From positions 1,700,480-1,764,479 of the forward strand of contig CP034976.1 of the NCBI GenBank assembly GCA_004026145.2: a stretch of 64,000 bases of DNA, written 5' to 3'. This DNA comes from Takifugu bimaculatus (Eukaryota; Chordata; Actinopteri; Tetraodontiformes; Tetraodontidae). Made by a program: the position numbers and the translations under genes. Below are positions 37,690 to 49,567 of this stretch, in pieces (positions within the stretch are counted from its first letter, which is position 1; the number at the start of each line of letters is the position of its first letter). Below the pieces are notes generated by a model. It saw nothing but the letters and a program-made list of their open reading frames with translations. It did no database searches and was not told the DNA's origin.

Positions 37690-39279
37690 CTCATACTGGT
37701 TTTAACTAGCTGTGACCAGACAGACCAGTCTCTGAGGACGTGAGAACACTGCACACCTCCACACTAGCTTTGATGTCTTTGAAGGAGAAACCTGAGAAGA
37801 ATGAAGAGTCCGGAGCTCCATTTCCTGTGAAAATGTCACTATACAGAAAGCCAGAGCAGGAAGGAACGTTCATCCCTTCTGAGGGACCTTCCTGCGTGTG
37901 TTTGGGAGCTCCTCCAGCTACTGGAGTCAAACGCTGCTGCCTCCTCAGCAGGAAGGTCAAAGCCTCGGTTGACTCCCTCCTCTTCTACTGCGAGGGGGTG
38001 CAGGAGGCCGGCCTGAGCCTGTCACTGATACGTGACATCAAGGTGAACTCCTGCCTGCTCCATCAGGAACACCAGGCCTATTAAAGGAGAAAAGAGCTGA
38101 GGGCCAGAATGGCGTTTCCTTTTTTAGCTGGCTGCCCTCCAGGGGTTCAGCTAACAGCAGGAAGACGGACGCAGGGGGAGGACAGACAGCAGAGCTTCCA
38201 GTCCACAAACACAACATCAGGAAGGGGAAGCATCACAAGACAGATATTTGAGCTGCTCTCTCTTCTCAGCTAAATAAGGAACAGAGATGAAACCAAGCGT
38301 GGATGATGTATGAAGCGTCTGATACTGAGCACCACTAATAGACAGAATGTCCTGCAGAGGTGGACAGTAGGTCACCTCCTCTGATCAAGGCACTGCAATC
38401 AGACTCGTGCACCCGTGCAGAATCCAGCAGATGTTTTCTTCAAATAACCTCTTACATAAATATTAACTGTTCTTAAAACACCCAAGAACGGAGCCTTGAG
38501 GAACTCCACAGCTGGCTCACCTGCCCAGAGGTGTGATGACCTGAGTGGTAAAGCAGTGCTTTAAAAGCCCCAGCCCACTTTTATTGTGACTTTACTGAAT
38601 GGTTGTTCTAAGGTCAGATCTGAGACTGAAGTCTGAAGACTTTCACAGGATCAGCTGAAGACTATGAGGAGACCCCAGGAGGACTCAGACCTGCTTTAAG
38701 GACCCCTGAGGAGATGACCATCAGCCACAGCTTCTCAGGGCAGGAGTGTTAATAATGCGCCCCCTGGATCTTCTGCCTGTCACCTGTGTAGATGCTACTC
38801 AGTCGGAGTGGTTGAAGACTGAGACGAGGACACGGTCAGCACAAGAGCGCTGAAAGAGGACACCTAGAAACTTGTGGAGGACAGAACCAAAGTGAAGAGG
38901 AGTGTGTACTGGCTCAGTTTCTGGGTTACGGAGCTTTCAAGACTTTCAAGACTGTTTAGCCTGATGTGTCCGACTGAAGCTGGAAGGAGTTTAGGTTGAT
39001 GCTTTCAATGGAGTAGAGGTTCCAAATGTCTCCTCACTGGTCTCAAATGTCTCCTCACTGGTGTCACTCATACTCACTAGTCTGCTCCAGGTACCTGCTC
39101 CGGTACCACCAGTACTGATGGTTCTGGACAAGGGACAGACGGCATCTGAGAGAGGAGTGTGTTTCCACCACAATGAGCTCATCATCAGAGGAGACTCTAA
39201 GTTGAAACAATCACAAAGGATCCATTTGGACAGGAGTGTGTGGAGTATTTTGAAATTTTCGTGCATTCATCAAAGGAGC

Positions 39280-39680
39280 TAATTGGTTGTCATGTTGGTT
39301 TTTGCTTGAAGTTTGTTTTCACCAGTGAAACTTCCCATTAATTAAACATACGTCTTTGTCGTTTTCCTTGAAAACACACAAATGATGAATGGCTGAATCT
39401 GAAAGTGTGGAGCTGCTGGTGTGTGTAATATCACACTAAACAGAGTTTTGTATGGAAGCCTGTAGAGTCTATTAATTAGGCTGCCAGTTCCAATCCGTGT
39501 CCACCTTTTTCAATTAGGCTAATTGTAGCCTTCACAGGGAAAACTACTGCGACCCTCTGCTTGTTAAATTACATCTTTTCCTTTTAGATCCACTTTACTG
39601 TTCAACAGCCCTCCCAGTCTGTCAGTCGTCAATTACGACCATTTATATTTAGAGTTCATCAGAAACTGTCCATTATGTTG
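39280..39680. promoter_or_regulatory. Candidate conserved non-coding block, grik2 intron 1
   Basis: A clearly AT-rich, repeat-free stretch with many TAAT cores (ATTAATTAAAC, CTATTAATTAGG, TTCAATTAGGCTAATTG, GTCAATTACGACC) and no coding frame. Such clustered homeodomain-type sites are typical of developmental enhancers, but nothing here proves conservation or activity. Confidence 0.28.
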
Positions 39681-39846
39681 GAGTGCTGCTGGTGGGGGGC
39701 TAGCGCTGCTAACACACTTCTGCTAATGGCGCAGCACAGAACAGATACAACCTGATGCTCCGCACCAGCCAACACGATGAGGAGCTACAATCGTATGGAT
39801 GCTAAAGCTAAAAGCAAATATCAAGTCCTGTGTGAAAGCTCCCATT

Positions 39847-39866
39847 CAGAATTCATATGAATTCTG
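39847..39866. repeat. 20-nt perfect palindrome
   Basis: CAGAATTCATATGAATTCTG reads the same on both strands over 20 nt with no loop. It is embedded in unique sequence of grik2 intron 1. Confidence 0.9.
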
Positions 39867-40347
39867 TCCAGCTGTTGCTGCTGCAGCTCGATCTGACAAA
39901 TCTGAGAGATGAAACATGAAGATTGAAGAGAAGTGTCCATTTCCTCCCACAGTGGTCACAATGACCAAGTGCTCTAATTTTGTGAAGCTGTAGCTAGAGG
40001 AGGAAACATCAGACCTTCAGCTCCCTCCTGCCTCCATCATTTAGCCTCTATATTTAATTTAAAGAAGACATCCTTTATTTATTGCTCCCTTCTGGTGGTT
40101 CTTTGTTTTTCTCATCTTCTCTCCACCTGAAGCGGTTGATGCTCTTTTTCTCTGCAGGTTTGGAACATTCACTCCTGAAAGCATCAAGGCTGTGCTGAGG
40201 ATTGACCATGATAGAAGCATTCAGAGCAGCACCTGTGGATCATCTGCTGGACAGCTCAGGGTGCTCAGAGACTCTCAGTGATGGACTTGTGAAAAACAAC
40301 AGTTCAGCCTTTTTCTCGCTCTCAGCTGGTTTCAAGGATTCAAACAC

Positions 40348-40408
40348 AGTCTCTTACCAACCACCAGTTGGTAAGAGACTGCAGCATCATCACCAGTGTT
40401 GGTGATGA

Positions 40409-40414
<6 letters not shown>
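40348..40414. repeat. Two adjacent perfect hairpins
   Basis: Hairpin 1 (40,348-40,380) pairs AGTCTCTTACCAAC with GTTGGTAAGAGACT around the loop CACCA. Hairpin 2 begins at the next base (40,381-40,414) and pairs GCAGCATCATCACCA with TGGTGATGATGCTGC around the loop GTGT. There are no mismatches in either stem. Confidence 0.93.
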
Positions 40415-40440
<26 letters not shown>

Positions 40441-40498
40441 ATGAGGAGGAGGAGGAGGAGGAGGATGATGATGATGATGAGGATGATGATGATGATGT
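40400..40498 (+). repeat. Compound trinucleotide array (GCT/GAT/GAG)
   Basis: Successive GAT, GCT, GAT, GAG and GAT runs directly continue the right arm of the second hairpin. The plus frame gives a run of Ala and Asp/Glu and the minus frame a run of Ile, Leu and Ser; neither is a gene. Confidence 0.93.
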
Positions 40499-40731
40499 GG
40501 AACCTAGAAGAACCTTTAGCTCCTATTTCAGAGGATTCCCCACTTTGGACCAGGAGCCTCGGCTCCCTCTGAAAGACGTCTTCCTCTTCTACCTCCGTCC
40601 TCAACGGAGGACTCACAGCTGGGCGAATGAGAACCTCCAATAATCTGTAAATTTTCTGATGTTTTCACCACGAAGCAGATGATTTAACATCCATCTGAGG
40701 GTCACCACCTGATGGTTTCAGATTGGATGTG

Positions 40732-40850
40732 CACACACCCACCCACACACACACACATACACACCCACACACATACACACACACACACACATACACACCC
40801 ACACACATACACACACACACACACATACACACCCACGCACACACACTGCA
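40732..40850 (+). repeat. (CA)n array with ACACCC/ATACAC insertions
   Basis: CA repeats interrupted regularly by CATACACACCCACACA-type segments, giving a roughly 38-bp higher-order period. Confidence 0.92.
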
Positions 40851-40919
40851 GATGACTGCTTTATCTGGGAATGAGGTCTTAAAGCTACATTATTGACATT
40901 TATAATCTCCGTTTTCATC

Positions 40920-41165
40920 CACCAGGTCAATTGAAAATTAATTTTAACATTAATGTCAGGGAATTGGAATTTATGGCATATCAGCAGAAACTGGCTGCCA
41001 CTGACAGATCGCTGTATAAATGGGTTGTTGCTGGGTTTCGCTCCCAGTTGGCGCTTCCATTCTGTCCATCGATTTTCCTGCTGGATTATTATTCCGTTTC
41101 TTCGGCGGGCTGGAATCTACCTTCCCCTCAGCAAGATCGTTTTAATTCATAAACCCGTCCAAATG
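40920..41165. promoter_or_regulatory. Candidate conserved non-coding block, grik2 intron 1
   Basis: An unusually AT-rich, repeat-free block with CAATTGAAAATTAATTTT, ACATTAATGTC, GGAATTTATGG, GATTATTATTCCG and GTTTTAATTCATAAAC. Two overlapping open frames of 73 codons exist (40,931-41,152 and 40,953-41,174), but neither resembles a known protein or has splice context. I favour regulatory DNA; conservation is untested. Confidence 0.3.
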
Positions 41166-44100
41166 AGTTATTGACTCTCATCACTGAGAGTCTTTGCTGC
41201 CACAGTCGATCCCCGGTGTTAGCATGTAGCTCTGGTCTCTGAGGCAACTCTGGAGCAGGAGGAAAAATGGAGACATCTGCAACATCCTGTCAGAAGGTTG
41301 CTGCTGTGGATTCCAGGAGACCTTCCAGCTCTTCCTGGGATATTTTAAGGACTTCTTAGAGCAGGATGGGATGAGACAGGCCACCATTGAGATAACGTCC
41401 TCAAAGTCATTAAGCTCTTCCAGTAAGAGGGACATGATCAGACCAGTGTCCTCATGTGTTCCAGGACAGATCCTGACCTCCAGCTCAGCAGCAGCTGACG
41501 GCACCAACATGTCTTAAAATAACGCTTCATATTAGCTGTCTTCACACGGGACACATCAGGCGTCCCCCAGCCGGGAGGGCGACAGCATGTAAAGCTGGTG
41601 CACCACAAAACACACATGCTCACCAGCTTCTGCTCAGCAAAGCTGTCAAATGATGGATTTTACAGGTTGGTCCAGCCTGACCTGGTGGGACCTTCTTTGA
41701 ACTGGCAGCTGTGAGTGAGACAGTGGATATTTAATGCTGTTTCACACATATTTGGCAGCAAAGTGCTGCTTGTAAAAGCTGCTTCCTTCACACAGGCTGT
41801 GCTGAAGCTAATGGCGTCATTTCAGCCAGTAGGTCCCACAGAAGAACACAGATCTGCGATCCGAGGAACACTGTCGGGAACACTGGGTCTGCTGGCTTCT
41901 CTGTTAACAGCAGCATTTTCCGAGAAGCAATTTTACACACGGGTTTGTTCACGTTCATTGTGTTGAAAATGTATCCTTGGTCAGCCGCACAGAAGCTAAT
42001 GCTGGTCACGTTTCCAGTTAAAGTTCCCAACAAAGACTGGAGGGTCTTCAGTTAACAGGAGCGAAGCAACAACGCCTGGCCTGTTCCCCTGCTTCTGTAA
42101 GGGTGAAGTTCCAACATTTCCTTGGGAATCGTCAGAGAAAGAACAAGTGATGGGGAAGCGCTGCCATGCCAGAACATGCGCTCTGCTGCCTCGAGCATAA
42201 AGACTCACTGACGCATCACACGCTCGAGTTCCCTCAATGAAGGCTGACACAGGCAATGACGCCGTTCTGTGAAACTGCTCCACTTGGCTTCATCTGCTGG
42301 CTGGAGACACAAGCTCCCCCCTCTGAATCATGAAGATGAGGACCTCTCCACCAACACCAGCGGCCTAAACTCACCTGGCACAGCAGGCGACAAGGATATG
42401 ACTGAGGCGGTTCCATGTGGGTCCAACAGGGTGGACATACGGAACCACAAAGAGTAGCACCCAGAGGCCAGGCTGAGATGGTCGGAGGTGGAACACTGAG
42501 GTGGACAGCACGTGTGAGCCGAGCTGTTTGCTCCTTTCCTTCAGCCGGTTGGATGATAGGCGCTGTTGGGGCCTCATCATCCTGCACTCAGCCAACATGC
42601 TGGTCAAAGGTCAACACCTGTCCTGACCTTTGACCTGCTGCTCCTGCACCCATAGAAATGCCAGATTTCTGAATGAAAGGCTCTGCTCGCTGCTCCGATC
42701 CCTGCGCTCCTGCTGTGGTGGGAGGATCAAAGCAGATCTCCCTTCAGTTCGATCCCAGATATGAAAGTTCATCAAAGAGGATAGAATGGATGCAAGCGGA
42801 GAGAAACTCTCCTGGAGAGTACGATCAGAGCGCAGGATTAGTTCCTGTTTCTTAGACGACCTCTGGTCTGCTGAATACCCCTGAGGACATCACAGGACCT
42901 GACCCGAGGTGACACAGGTCCGAATGAGCTTCTATCATGAGTTCTTACAGACGAGCAGCACAGAAACACACTGATTTTTCAAACATGTGGTTTAAATTTA
43001 CTACAAGTAGCGATGCTGACGCAGCGCGGCCACACCGCCGCCCTGGGTCATGTGACCCATCTCATTTAAGCTCTGTTGCCTTCCTCTGCCAGCATCTAAA
43101 TATCCCAGAGACCAACGCTGAGACGGGTTCACACCTCAACGCCACTGCTGCCAATTCAATGGATATGATTGGGTCACAGGTGTCATGTGACTCACCGACG
43201 TTTCTCTTTCAACAGAAATCTGTCTGGTAACGAGCGTCTACGATCTTTTCTGAAGTTCGCTAATGTCTGAACGGCTGCTTTGATGATCTGCTGCTGAATC
43301 ACTGCTCCATCGTGAACATCTCTGGAACCTCACAATATCAACCTGGAAATGAGCTTTTTCTCTTTCCCACCTTCATCGGCCCTGAACTTGACCCTTGACA
43401 CCTGCTGCTCATGTCTCCACTGTGGACGAGCCCTGAGGCGTGTGATGAGACCACAGTCACTGTGTGTCAGTGTGGGCTGTGGAAGGAGAACATGGGCGGA
43501 CCAGAGCTTAGAAGGAGGAGAGTGTGGAAGGAGGTGGATGAGGTGGCTGCAGCATCTCTGCCTTCCTGTCCATGGTGGTGGACTCTCTAGACCCGGAGGA
43601 GGAGTGGTGTCTGCTAGGCTAACGCTACTCTTGTGCTAGGCCCGGCTGATCTAAGAACCGACCCAGGAGCAGGGACTTGGTTAAGTCCTGTAAAGGTTCC
43701 CATAAATAGCGCTTCAGAGGAGCTTCCAGCGGTGGAAACATCCCTAAAGTCGTCAAAATGGAATAATGGTTTCACATGTGGACGATTTCCACATTCCGTT
43801 TTTTATTACGACAGGAAACTGCAGGCGTTTTTAGGGTTAAAGTCCCTCATCTACATCGTTACGCTCCGGTCCAGTTTGAGAGTCTCCTGGTTATGTCTGT
43901 TCTTCCTCACCTTCAAGAACAAAAGGAAAGGTCCTCGAACACACGTCCAGCAGGGCGCCCATCCCCGCTCTGGCGCCGCCATAACCTCCATCAGCCCTCG
44001 TCTCAGAAGGTGAAGCATCGTTTCACAGCCGCCTCCATTAAACCTGCGTAACGGAGTCGTGCTGGAGCTCTTCCTGAACGCCAGCAGACCCATCACAAGG

Positions 44101-44339
44101 ACCAGCATCAAACCCCCCTCAGCCTTTGCTGCAGGTTTCTTTGATCGTTTGTGCCAGTAACGATGGCGCCTGCTCCGAGTCAGAAGCTGCTACCTGTTTC
44201 ACTGCTCCCTGCTTTCGTTAGCACCCGTGAGCGTGAAGCAGCCTCGCCTGGCTGCATCTGAAACACTCCGTCACAACCCCAGCGACGGTGCTCAGTGTTA
44301 CTAATTCAGCTGGTGTAATTACCACCAGTCACACAGACG

Positions 44340-44407
44340 ATATTACAGACGTTAATACAGAGGTTATAACAGAGGTTATTACAGAGGTCATTACAGAGGT
44401 CATTACA
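44340..44407 (+). repeat. Short 12-bp tandem repeat
   Basis: Five to six copies of ACAGAGGTTATT and ACAGAGGTCATT in grik2 intron 1. Confidence 0.8.
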
Positions 44408-44518
44408 GAGACAACAGATAGACACCGTCAAATTAATGACAACATGAACAACAAACTTCCATAAAGTAGGATCATTGATATTATATTATATCAAAGGATG
44501 GGTGCACAAAAGGTGAGC

Positions 44519-44540
44519 ACACACACACACACACACACAC
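44519..44540 (+). repeat. (CA)11 microsatellite
   Basis: A short CA run in grik2 intron 1. Confidence 0.9.
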
Positions 44541-45839
44541 TCATACTCACACACTGCACCTCTGAAGGACCCCTGTTTGACTGCCTACTGTCAGCAGAAG
44601 GTCAGAGGTCAGGATTCTGATGCTGGTCCAGTTCTGTGTGGGGTGCTGATCCTACCATGACGCTGGATCTGATGGCCTAGGGCCAGGATCTGGGTCTGGA
44701 GCCGAGGCTGTTGGGTGGAGACGTGCTGCTTCCCCTCTCCCTCTTCTGCCTCTTTGTCTCCACTCGAGTGGAAAAACACTTTTTTTCCCATCAGTCTCTG
44801 TGCGGCACCGTCTGTCGTCGGCAGCCTCAGACAGCTGGAGCTTTATTGGTTCTGGCAGGAGAACCCCTCACTGATCCACCCTGCAGCCCGTGTCTACAGC
44901 AGGAGCCCCACACTTCAAGACTAAAATCAATATTTTCAGATTCCTAAACCTTGCTGAGGAAGCCTGTCCTGTCGTCATGTGACTGCACACACACGCACCC
45001 AGCAGACCGCGGCCATGTTGGGATGTTCTCCTTCCACCTCCTGGGTCAACGCCGCCTCCTCACTGGTCTCTGAGTGCCAGTCGAGGCTGCAGCGGATCCT
45101 CTGAACCCATCCTTGACCTCCAGCCTCCCCCTCCCTCCATCATGGGGACCCTGGCTCGGCTTCGCCTCCACGCTTATTCACTCACAAATGCAGCTTCAAA
45201 TTGCTTCTTTTGGAGGTGAGGAACCTCCGCGGGTGTCCGTGACTCCACCGCTCTGCTGGAGAAATTTTCTATTAAATCTTCTATACTCTCTATGGGCTTT
45301 CTGTCATTCCTCAACTCCTCGTCTGTCCTCATGTGGTGACGGCAGCAAATATATTCGGTGGCGTCCCTGCGAAGTGACCCTGAATGTGGCTCCATCCTTA
45401 CGCAACTAATCCAATTTCCTGACCTCACCTGTCTGCGGCTCTGCTCGGGAAAACTGCAGGATATTTGAGTCGACTCTGAGGTCACGTGTCCCTGCGGCTC
45501 ATCGCTCCGGCTTCACCTTAAACAAGGCAGCAACGTTCAGTTAGTGTGGTTACAGAGGACACCGCCTAGCGCTGAGCAAGCTCCGCCCCCTCCATTTGTC
45601 ACTGATCGATCGTCAATGATCTGATGAACAATCTTCTACATACATTCCACAGCCCCATAAACACACACACACATGCACGCGCTCCTGAATTTTTCTGAAA
45701 TGGCCGAGCGGTTCAGGATTTCAACTGTTCACACAACAACAAAATGGAGACGAAGCAGGACCCATCCGTCCAGACCAACCTTTGTGGACACCCGAGCCAG
45801 AAGGTGGCGCTGCAGTCGGCAGCAACCAAAGCAAAACAG

Positions 45840-45965
45840 CGTTCAGCGACCAGGAACACTTTCACACACTGGACGCAGATGCCCAGAATCAAACCAGCAA
45901 CCCATGTGGGACTGCCAGAGGACGAGACCTGTCTGACATGTCTACCCCAGTACAACCAGTCCATT
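45840..45965 (-). mobile_element. tRNA-like teleost interspersed repeat, degraded
   Basis: Read on the minus strand this gives GGTAGACATGTCAGACAGGT, CTCGTCCTCTGGCAG, then GGTTGCTGGTTTGATTCTGG, then GTGTGTGAAAGTGTTCCTGG and CGCTGAACGC. The order matches a very common fish repeat with a tRNA-like head (GTAGAGC...GGTTGCTGGTTCGATTCC, the second part resembling a polymerase III B box) followed by the GTGTCCTTGGGCAAGACACTGAACCC tail segment. It is diverged and lacks clear ends. It is recognised from memory, not by search. Confidence 0.5.
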
Positions 45966-46160
45966 CACCTGCTCCCATTGTCCAATGGTCCCAAATATCT
46001 AACGCTAAAATGATGCATAAAATAATGCTAACGAACAAAACACTTAAAGCAACGACTACCAGCAAGACTGCAATTTCTAGCAATTATTGTAAACTTGTGT
46101 TAAATCTCATGATTGGCTGATTTAGACCTTTGACCTCAGCAGCAGATAAACCTGTTATAA

Positions 46161-46164
46161 TGTG

Positions 46165-46249
<85 letters not shown>

Positions 46250-46250
46250 A
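46161..46250 (+). repeat. (TG)n(AG)n compound microsatellite
   Basis: A TG run with two CG interruptions that passes directly into an AG run, 520 bp downstream of grik2 exon 1 in transcript direction. Confidence 0.95.
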
Positions 46251-46773
46251 TTTTTGCTGAGACCTGAGTGTGTGACCACAGCCATCCAATAATGTTATTT
46301 TGAATATTTCAATATATTTAAGTCAAAAGTTAAAGTGGCGAGGACGACCTGACGCCAGATTTGGATGAAATAAATCCCAGTTTTGGAATTTCTCCTGCTC
46401 TCGTGCAGCTTCAGGAAAAGTTCAAAATGAGGCACAAAATTTTCCGTCCTGGTCAAATCAAATATTCCTCAAAGGCTAATCTCCACTTCAGGAACACAGC
46501 AGCCATTTCATCTGCTTGTTTAGCTTCATAGCATATCATGTAGCATGTATAGCATAGCACGTGCGGACAATGACACGCGTGCACACTCACACGCGCGCAC
46601 GCAGGCACACTCAGATTTACTAAAGAGCAACAGGTTTGGGCTCGACCAGCAAGTCTGATCAGCCCTAATTTTCCCCTGCACGCGTGAAGGGAAAAGCTAC
46701 ACGCGCACGCGCACACACACACGGTCAAAGTTTGACTCGCACGTGAGAAGCAGATCAATGAAAGGAGGCTCAC

Positions 46774-46873
46774 CGAATCTGAGCACGTGCGGCATGCTGA
46801 GACAGACTCCCGCCAAGTGTGAGAGCAGCAGCAGGATCCTGGAGAGGACTCCGGTCTTCCAGGTGATCTCCAT
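46774..46873 (-). CDS. grik2: grik2 exon 1: start codon and signal peptide (residues 1-33)
   Basis: The first coding exon reads MEITWKTGVLSRILLLLSHL, AGVCLS, MPHVLRF, plus the first base of a glycine codon before the GTGAG donor. It has a basic residue near the start, a leucine-rich hydrophobic core and a small-residue cleavage region (GVCLS), so it is a signal peptide for the extracellular amino-terminal domain. MPHVLRFG joins in phase to GIFESIESGP in exon 2, as HVLRFGGIFE does in mammalian GluK2. The start has A at -3 and G at +4, and an in-frame TGA lies 18 nt upstream, which fixes this ATG. The leader is a few residues shorter than the human one. Confidence 0.93.
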
Positions 46874-46879
46874 GCTGCT

Positions 46880-48560
46880 CCAGGACGATCAGCAGCCTCT
46901 CGACCCACAACCCCACGATTGCCCCAAATCTCAGTTCTGTCTGCGAGCGGCGAAGAGCGGCTGCGGCGTCATCATCAGCTGTTCCTCCACACATCCATGT
47001 ATCCCCGCAGCAACCAGAAGAGCGCAGAGCGGCGAGTGTGTGAGAGTCCAGGAGCTCACTGCGCCAAGCTGAAGCTGCTCCCCGACACAGCTGAGCAAGA
47101 TGATGGAGGAGGAGGAGGAGGTGGCGGAGCTGGCCGCGCGTCCATGTTAGGCAGGACGCGGATCCATCTGCTGAGACACGAGAGGAGATCCATGAGAGGT
47201 CCAGCCTGTCCTGCGCGCGCCTGTTTGTTTGTGTGTGTGTGTGTGTGTGTGCGTGTGCATGCGCGCCCGAGCTCCTCCTGCCGCACCGCCACTCACCAGG
47301 CTGACGTCGTGCACAAGGCAGAGAGCTCAGAGCGACGCGGACATGTTTCACAGAGCTGTTCCCCTGATCCCCCCTCACTCCCCCGGTAACCACCACGCTC
47401 GCCCCCGCCGTTACCCCCTTCCACACACACACACACACATACACACACACACTTCGCCCTCTGACGCGTCCGCGGCGCGGATCAGCGGCCGCGTAAAAGC
47501 CAATCTGTGAATGCGGCGCGTTGATCTGATGGGAGTCACTCATGTGAGGTTCTCGGTGAGCAGAAGCTGTCAGAGGAGCCTCCGCATGATGGATGGCCTC
47601 TCCCTCAGCACCCTGCTCCACCGCGAAATTAGGACTTTTATTAACATTTTGGACTTTTTCCTGACTCTGAAGCGCTTGGATCCGATCACGCATCAGCTTC
47701 TTAAAATAAAAACTTCAAATATTTTGTAATGTCCTTCATGGTCTAAGAACATTAATTGAATAGACTGATGGGTTGTGGGATCTCAGGAGAGCTGATCCCA
47801 TAAAGCCCCAAACACTGGTCTGCCTGCCCTCAGAACTGCCTCTCAGCTCGTTTTTAGCTCTACTCTTTGGACGGAACCTTTGTTACTCTGGTTCACGCTG
47901 CTTCTTCACGTCACTGTGAACCTGGTTAAATCCTCAAAGTGTTCAACTCTCAGGTCACATCCACGAACGGGTCACGCACACGATCCCGCAGCTCAATGAC
48001 AGCCGCGCGTAACGACCCGCATCGAAACATGTGTGGATTACTTTGGGTGTCCTCCACATGGATTTAGGAGAATCGATCCTCTGTGCGCGTGAAAACGATT
48101 CACGCGTTCAGGTAGAAAAGTTGATTCCAAGCCGATCGGCTGATCCATTTCAGTGCGCGACGGGTCGTCCGCGGAGGCTCCGTCCACAGACGTGATCCGC
48201 GGATCGAGGTCGCCCAAAGACGCTGGAGGTCAGTCCGAGCTCTGACGAAGCTGTGACACGCGCGTGAGAGAGCGCGCGCGCGGTTTCGGAGACGCACCTT
48301 TAAAAGCGGATTTCAGGCAGGAAAGTGATGAACTTCGGTTTGAGGAGGCGACGATGCCGAGACGCGTTTGTGGAAAGAAAAGGAACCAGAGATGCGCGTG
48401 TTTGGTGGATCCGTCTTACCCTGGTGGAGCCGGAACCGGCGGGACTCGACACAGCCGCGCAAAGCAACTTGGTTTGTTTCTCAGCACACGCGCGTCTCTC
48501 TGCTGCATCCGCGTCTGGTCGCGCCGCTCCGCGCTCCGGCCGTGAGGCAGACGCGCCGCC
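46880..48560 (-). promoter_or_regulatory. grik2: Probable grik2 CpG-island promoter and 5' leader
   Basis: GC- and CpG-rich sequence directly upstream of the grik2 start, with GCGCGC-type clusters near 46,560-46,720, 47,130-47,270, 47,460-47,520 and 48,120-48,560 and short CA/TG runs between them. No TATA box stands out. The open frames here have the scattered Arg/Ala/Pro/Cys composition of CpG islands and no recognisable domain. The transcription start and any non-coding exon cannot be placed from sequence alone. Confidence 0.55.
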
Positions 48561-48586
48561 TGTCGGACGCACTGCTACACAACAGT

Positions 48587-48618
48587 GTGTGCGTGTGCGT
48601 GTGTGTGTGTGTGTGTGG
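48587..48618 (+). repeat. (TG)n microsatellite
   Basis: A short TG run with two CG interruptions at the far edge of the CpG-rich region. Confidence 0.9.
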
Positions 48619-49567
48619 ACGGGGGAAGGGGGGGTAGCACCGTCCATCTTCCACCCTTCAGAAGCAGCTACGATGGAGGAGCAGAAGGTCCAACAGTGCG
48701 TATGTGCTCGTGACTGGATTTGAAGCGTGTTTGGTGGAACATCTAAAACCAAATCAAGGAACAAACACAAAACAATTATCCTTCAAACCAAATGAAAACT
48801 CCTTTCTAAATCAGATTTGGCTGAATCACGAGGTGCCTCATATAAAGTCTGATACGGCCACTTCCTGTCACTGTCGTGCCGCCATTTTGTGTCAGTGCAC
48901 AGGTGATTCTGTCAGCTGTTGGATGGTTGTTGGACAGGTGTGAGGGTGCAGCATCATTTAGCACCACCCACTGGTCAGGAGTCTGGAGCTGTCAGAACCT
49001 GTCATTGCTGCCATGTTAATGGAGGCTCCACTGGGTGGAACCTTCTCCTGGACATGTTCCGTCTGAAACAGGCAGCACAGTCAGAGCAGGAGGAGGAGCT
49101 GCTCCCCCCAGTGATGGAGGGCTGATCTGGAGCTGAAATGAAAGGCAGCTTTGATCGACCCACTCCCCTCCTGCCCCCCGCATCTGCACCATCAACACTT
49201 GGATTGTGAGGCTACAAATAAATAGTCAATGACGGTTCTGTGCTGCCGCCACTCCTGCAGAGACCAGAGAGGACGAAGCTGGACCATGAAGAGCTGTCAG
49301 CAATCGGCGGAACCACAGGCGCATTCACAGGCTTTATTTCTGTTTACCCTCCGGGGACGTTTCCATCTCTGACTTTAGGCAGCGTTTATTATTGAAGGAA
49401 CAATCAAAGCAGACAGGAGCGGCGCCCCTGCTTTGATCTTTAGCGGGCAGTCAGAAGATCAAAGCAGCCAGCCCCTTTATCATTCCGACCTGCTTCCATG
49501 GAAACATGATCCTGAATATGAAGGCTTTTATTTAATAGTTTAGAAGTAGAAAATGGGGGAAGTCACT

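Larger units (their letters stand above)
19773..46773 (-). other. grik2: grik2 intron 1 (27 kb)
   Basis: The first intron separates the signal-peptide exon from exon 2; donor GGTGAG at its right edge and acceptor TTTGACAG at its left edge are both clear. No other gene was recognised inside it on either strand. Its content is tandem repeats, transposon relics and several low-GC blocks listed separately. Most remaining stretches, for example 20,600-24,300, 26,000-27,600, 34,800-36,200, 38,100-39,200 and 41,200-44,300, are unique-looking sequence in which I see no supported feature. Confidence 0.85.

Noticed and set aside
45700..45730. Plus-strand tRNA A-box-like TGGCCGAGCGGTTCAGGATT
   Set aside because: No cloverleaf or plus-strand B box at proper spacing follows; the tRNA-like signal nearby is on the minus strand.
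46770..47693. 307-codon minus-strand ORF over grik2 exon 1 and its upstream region
   Set aside because: It is in a different frame from the signal peptide exon, crosses CpG-rich promoter and CA repeat, and has no recognisable domain.
48264..48770. Overlapping Arg/Ala-rich ORFs on both strands
   Set aside because: CpG-island composition gives long open frames; no conserved domain or splice context seen.
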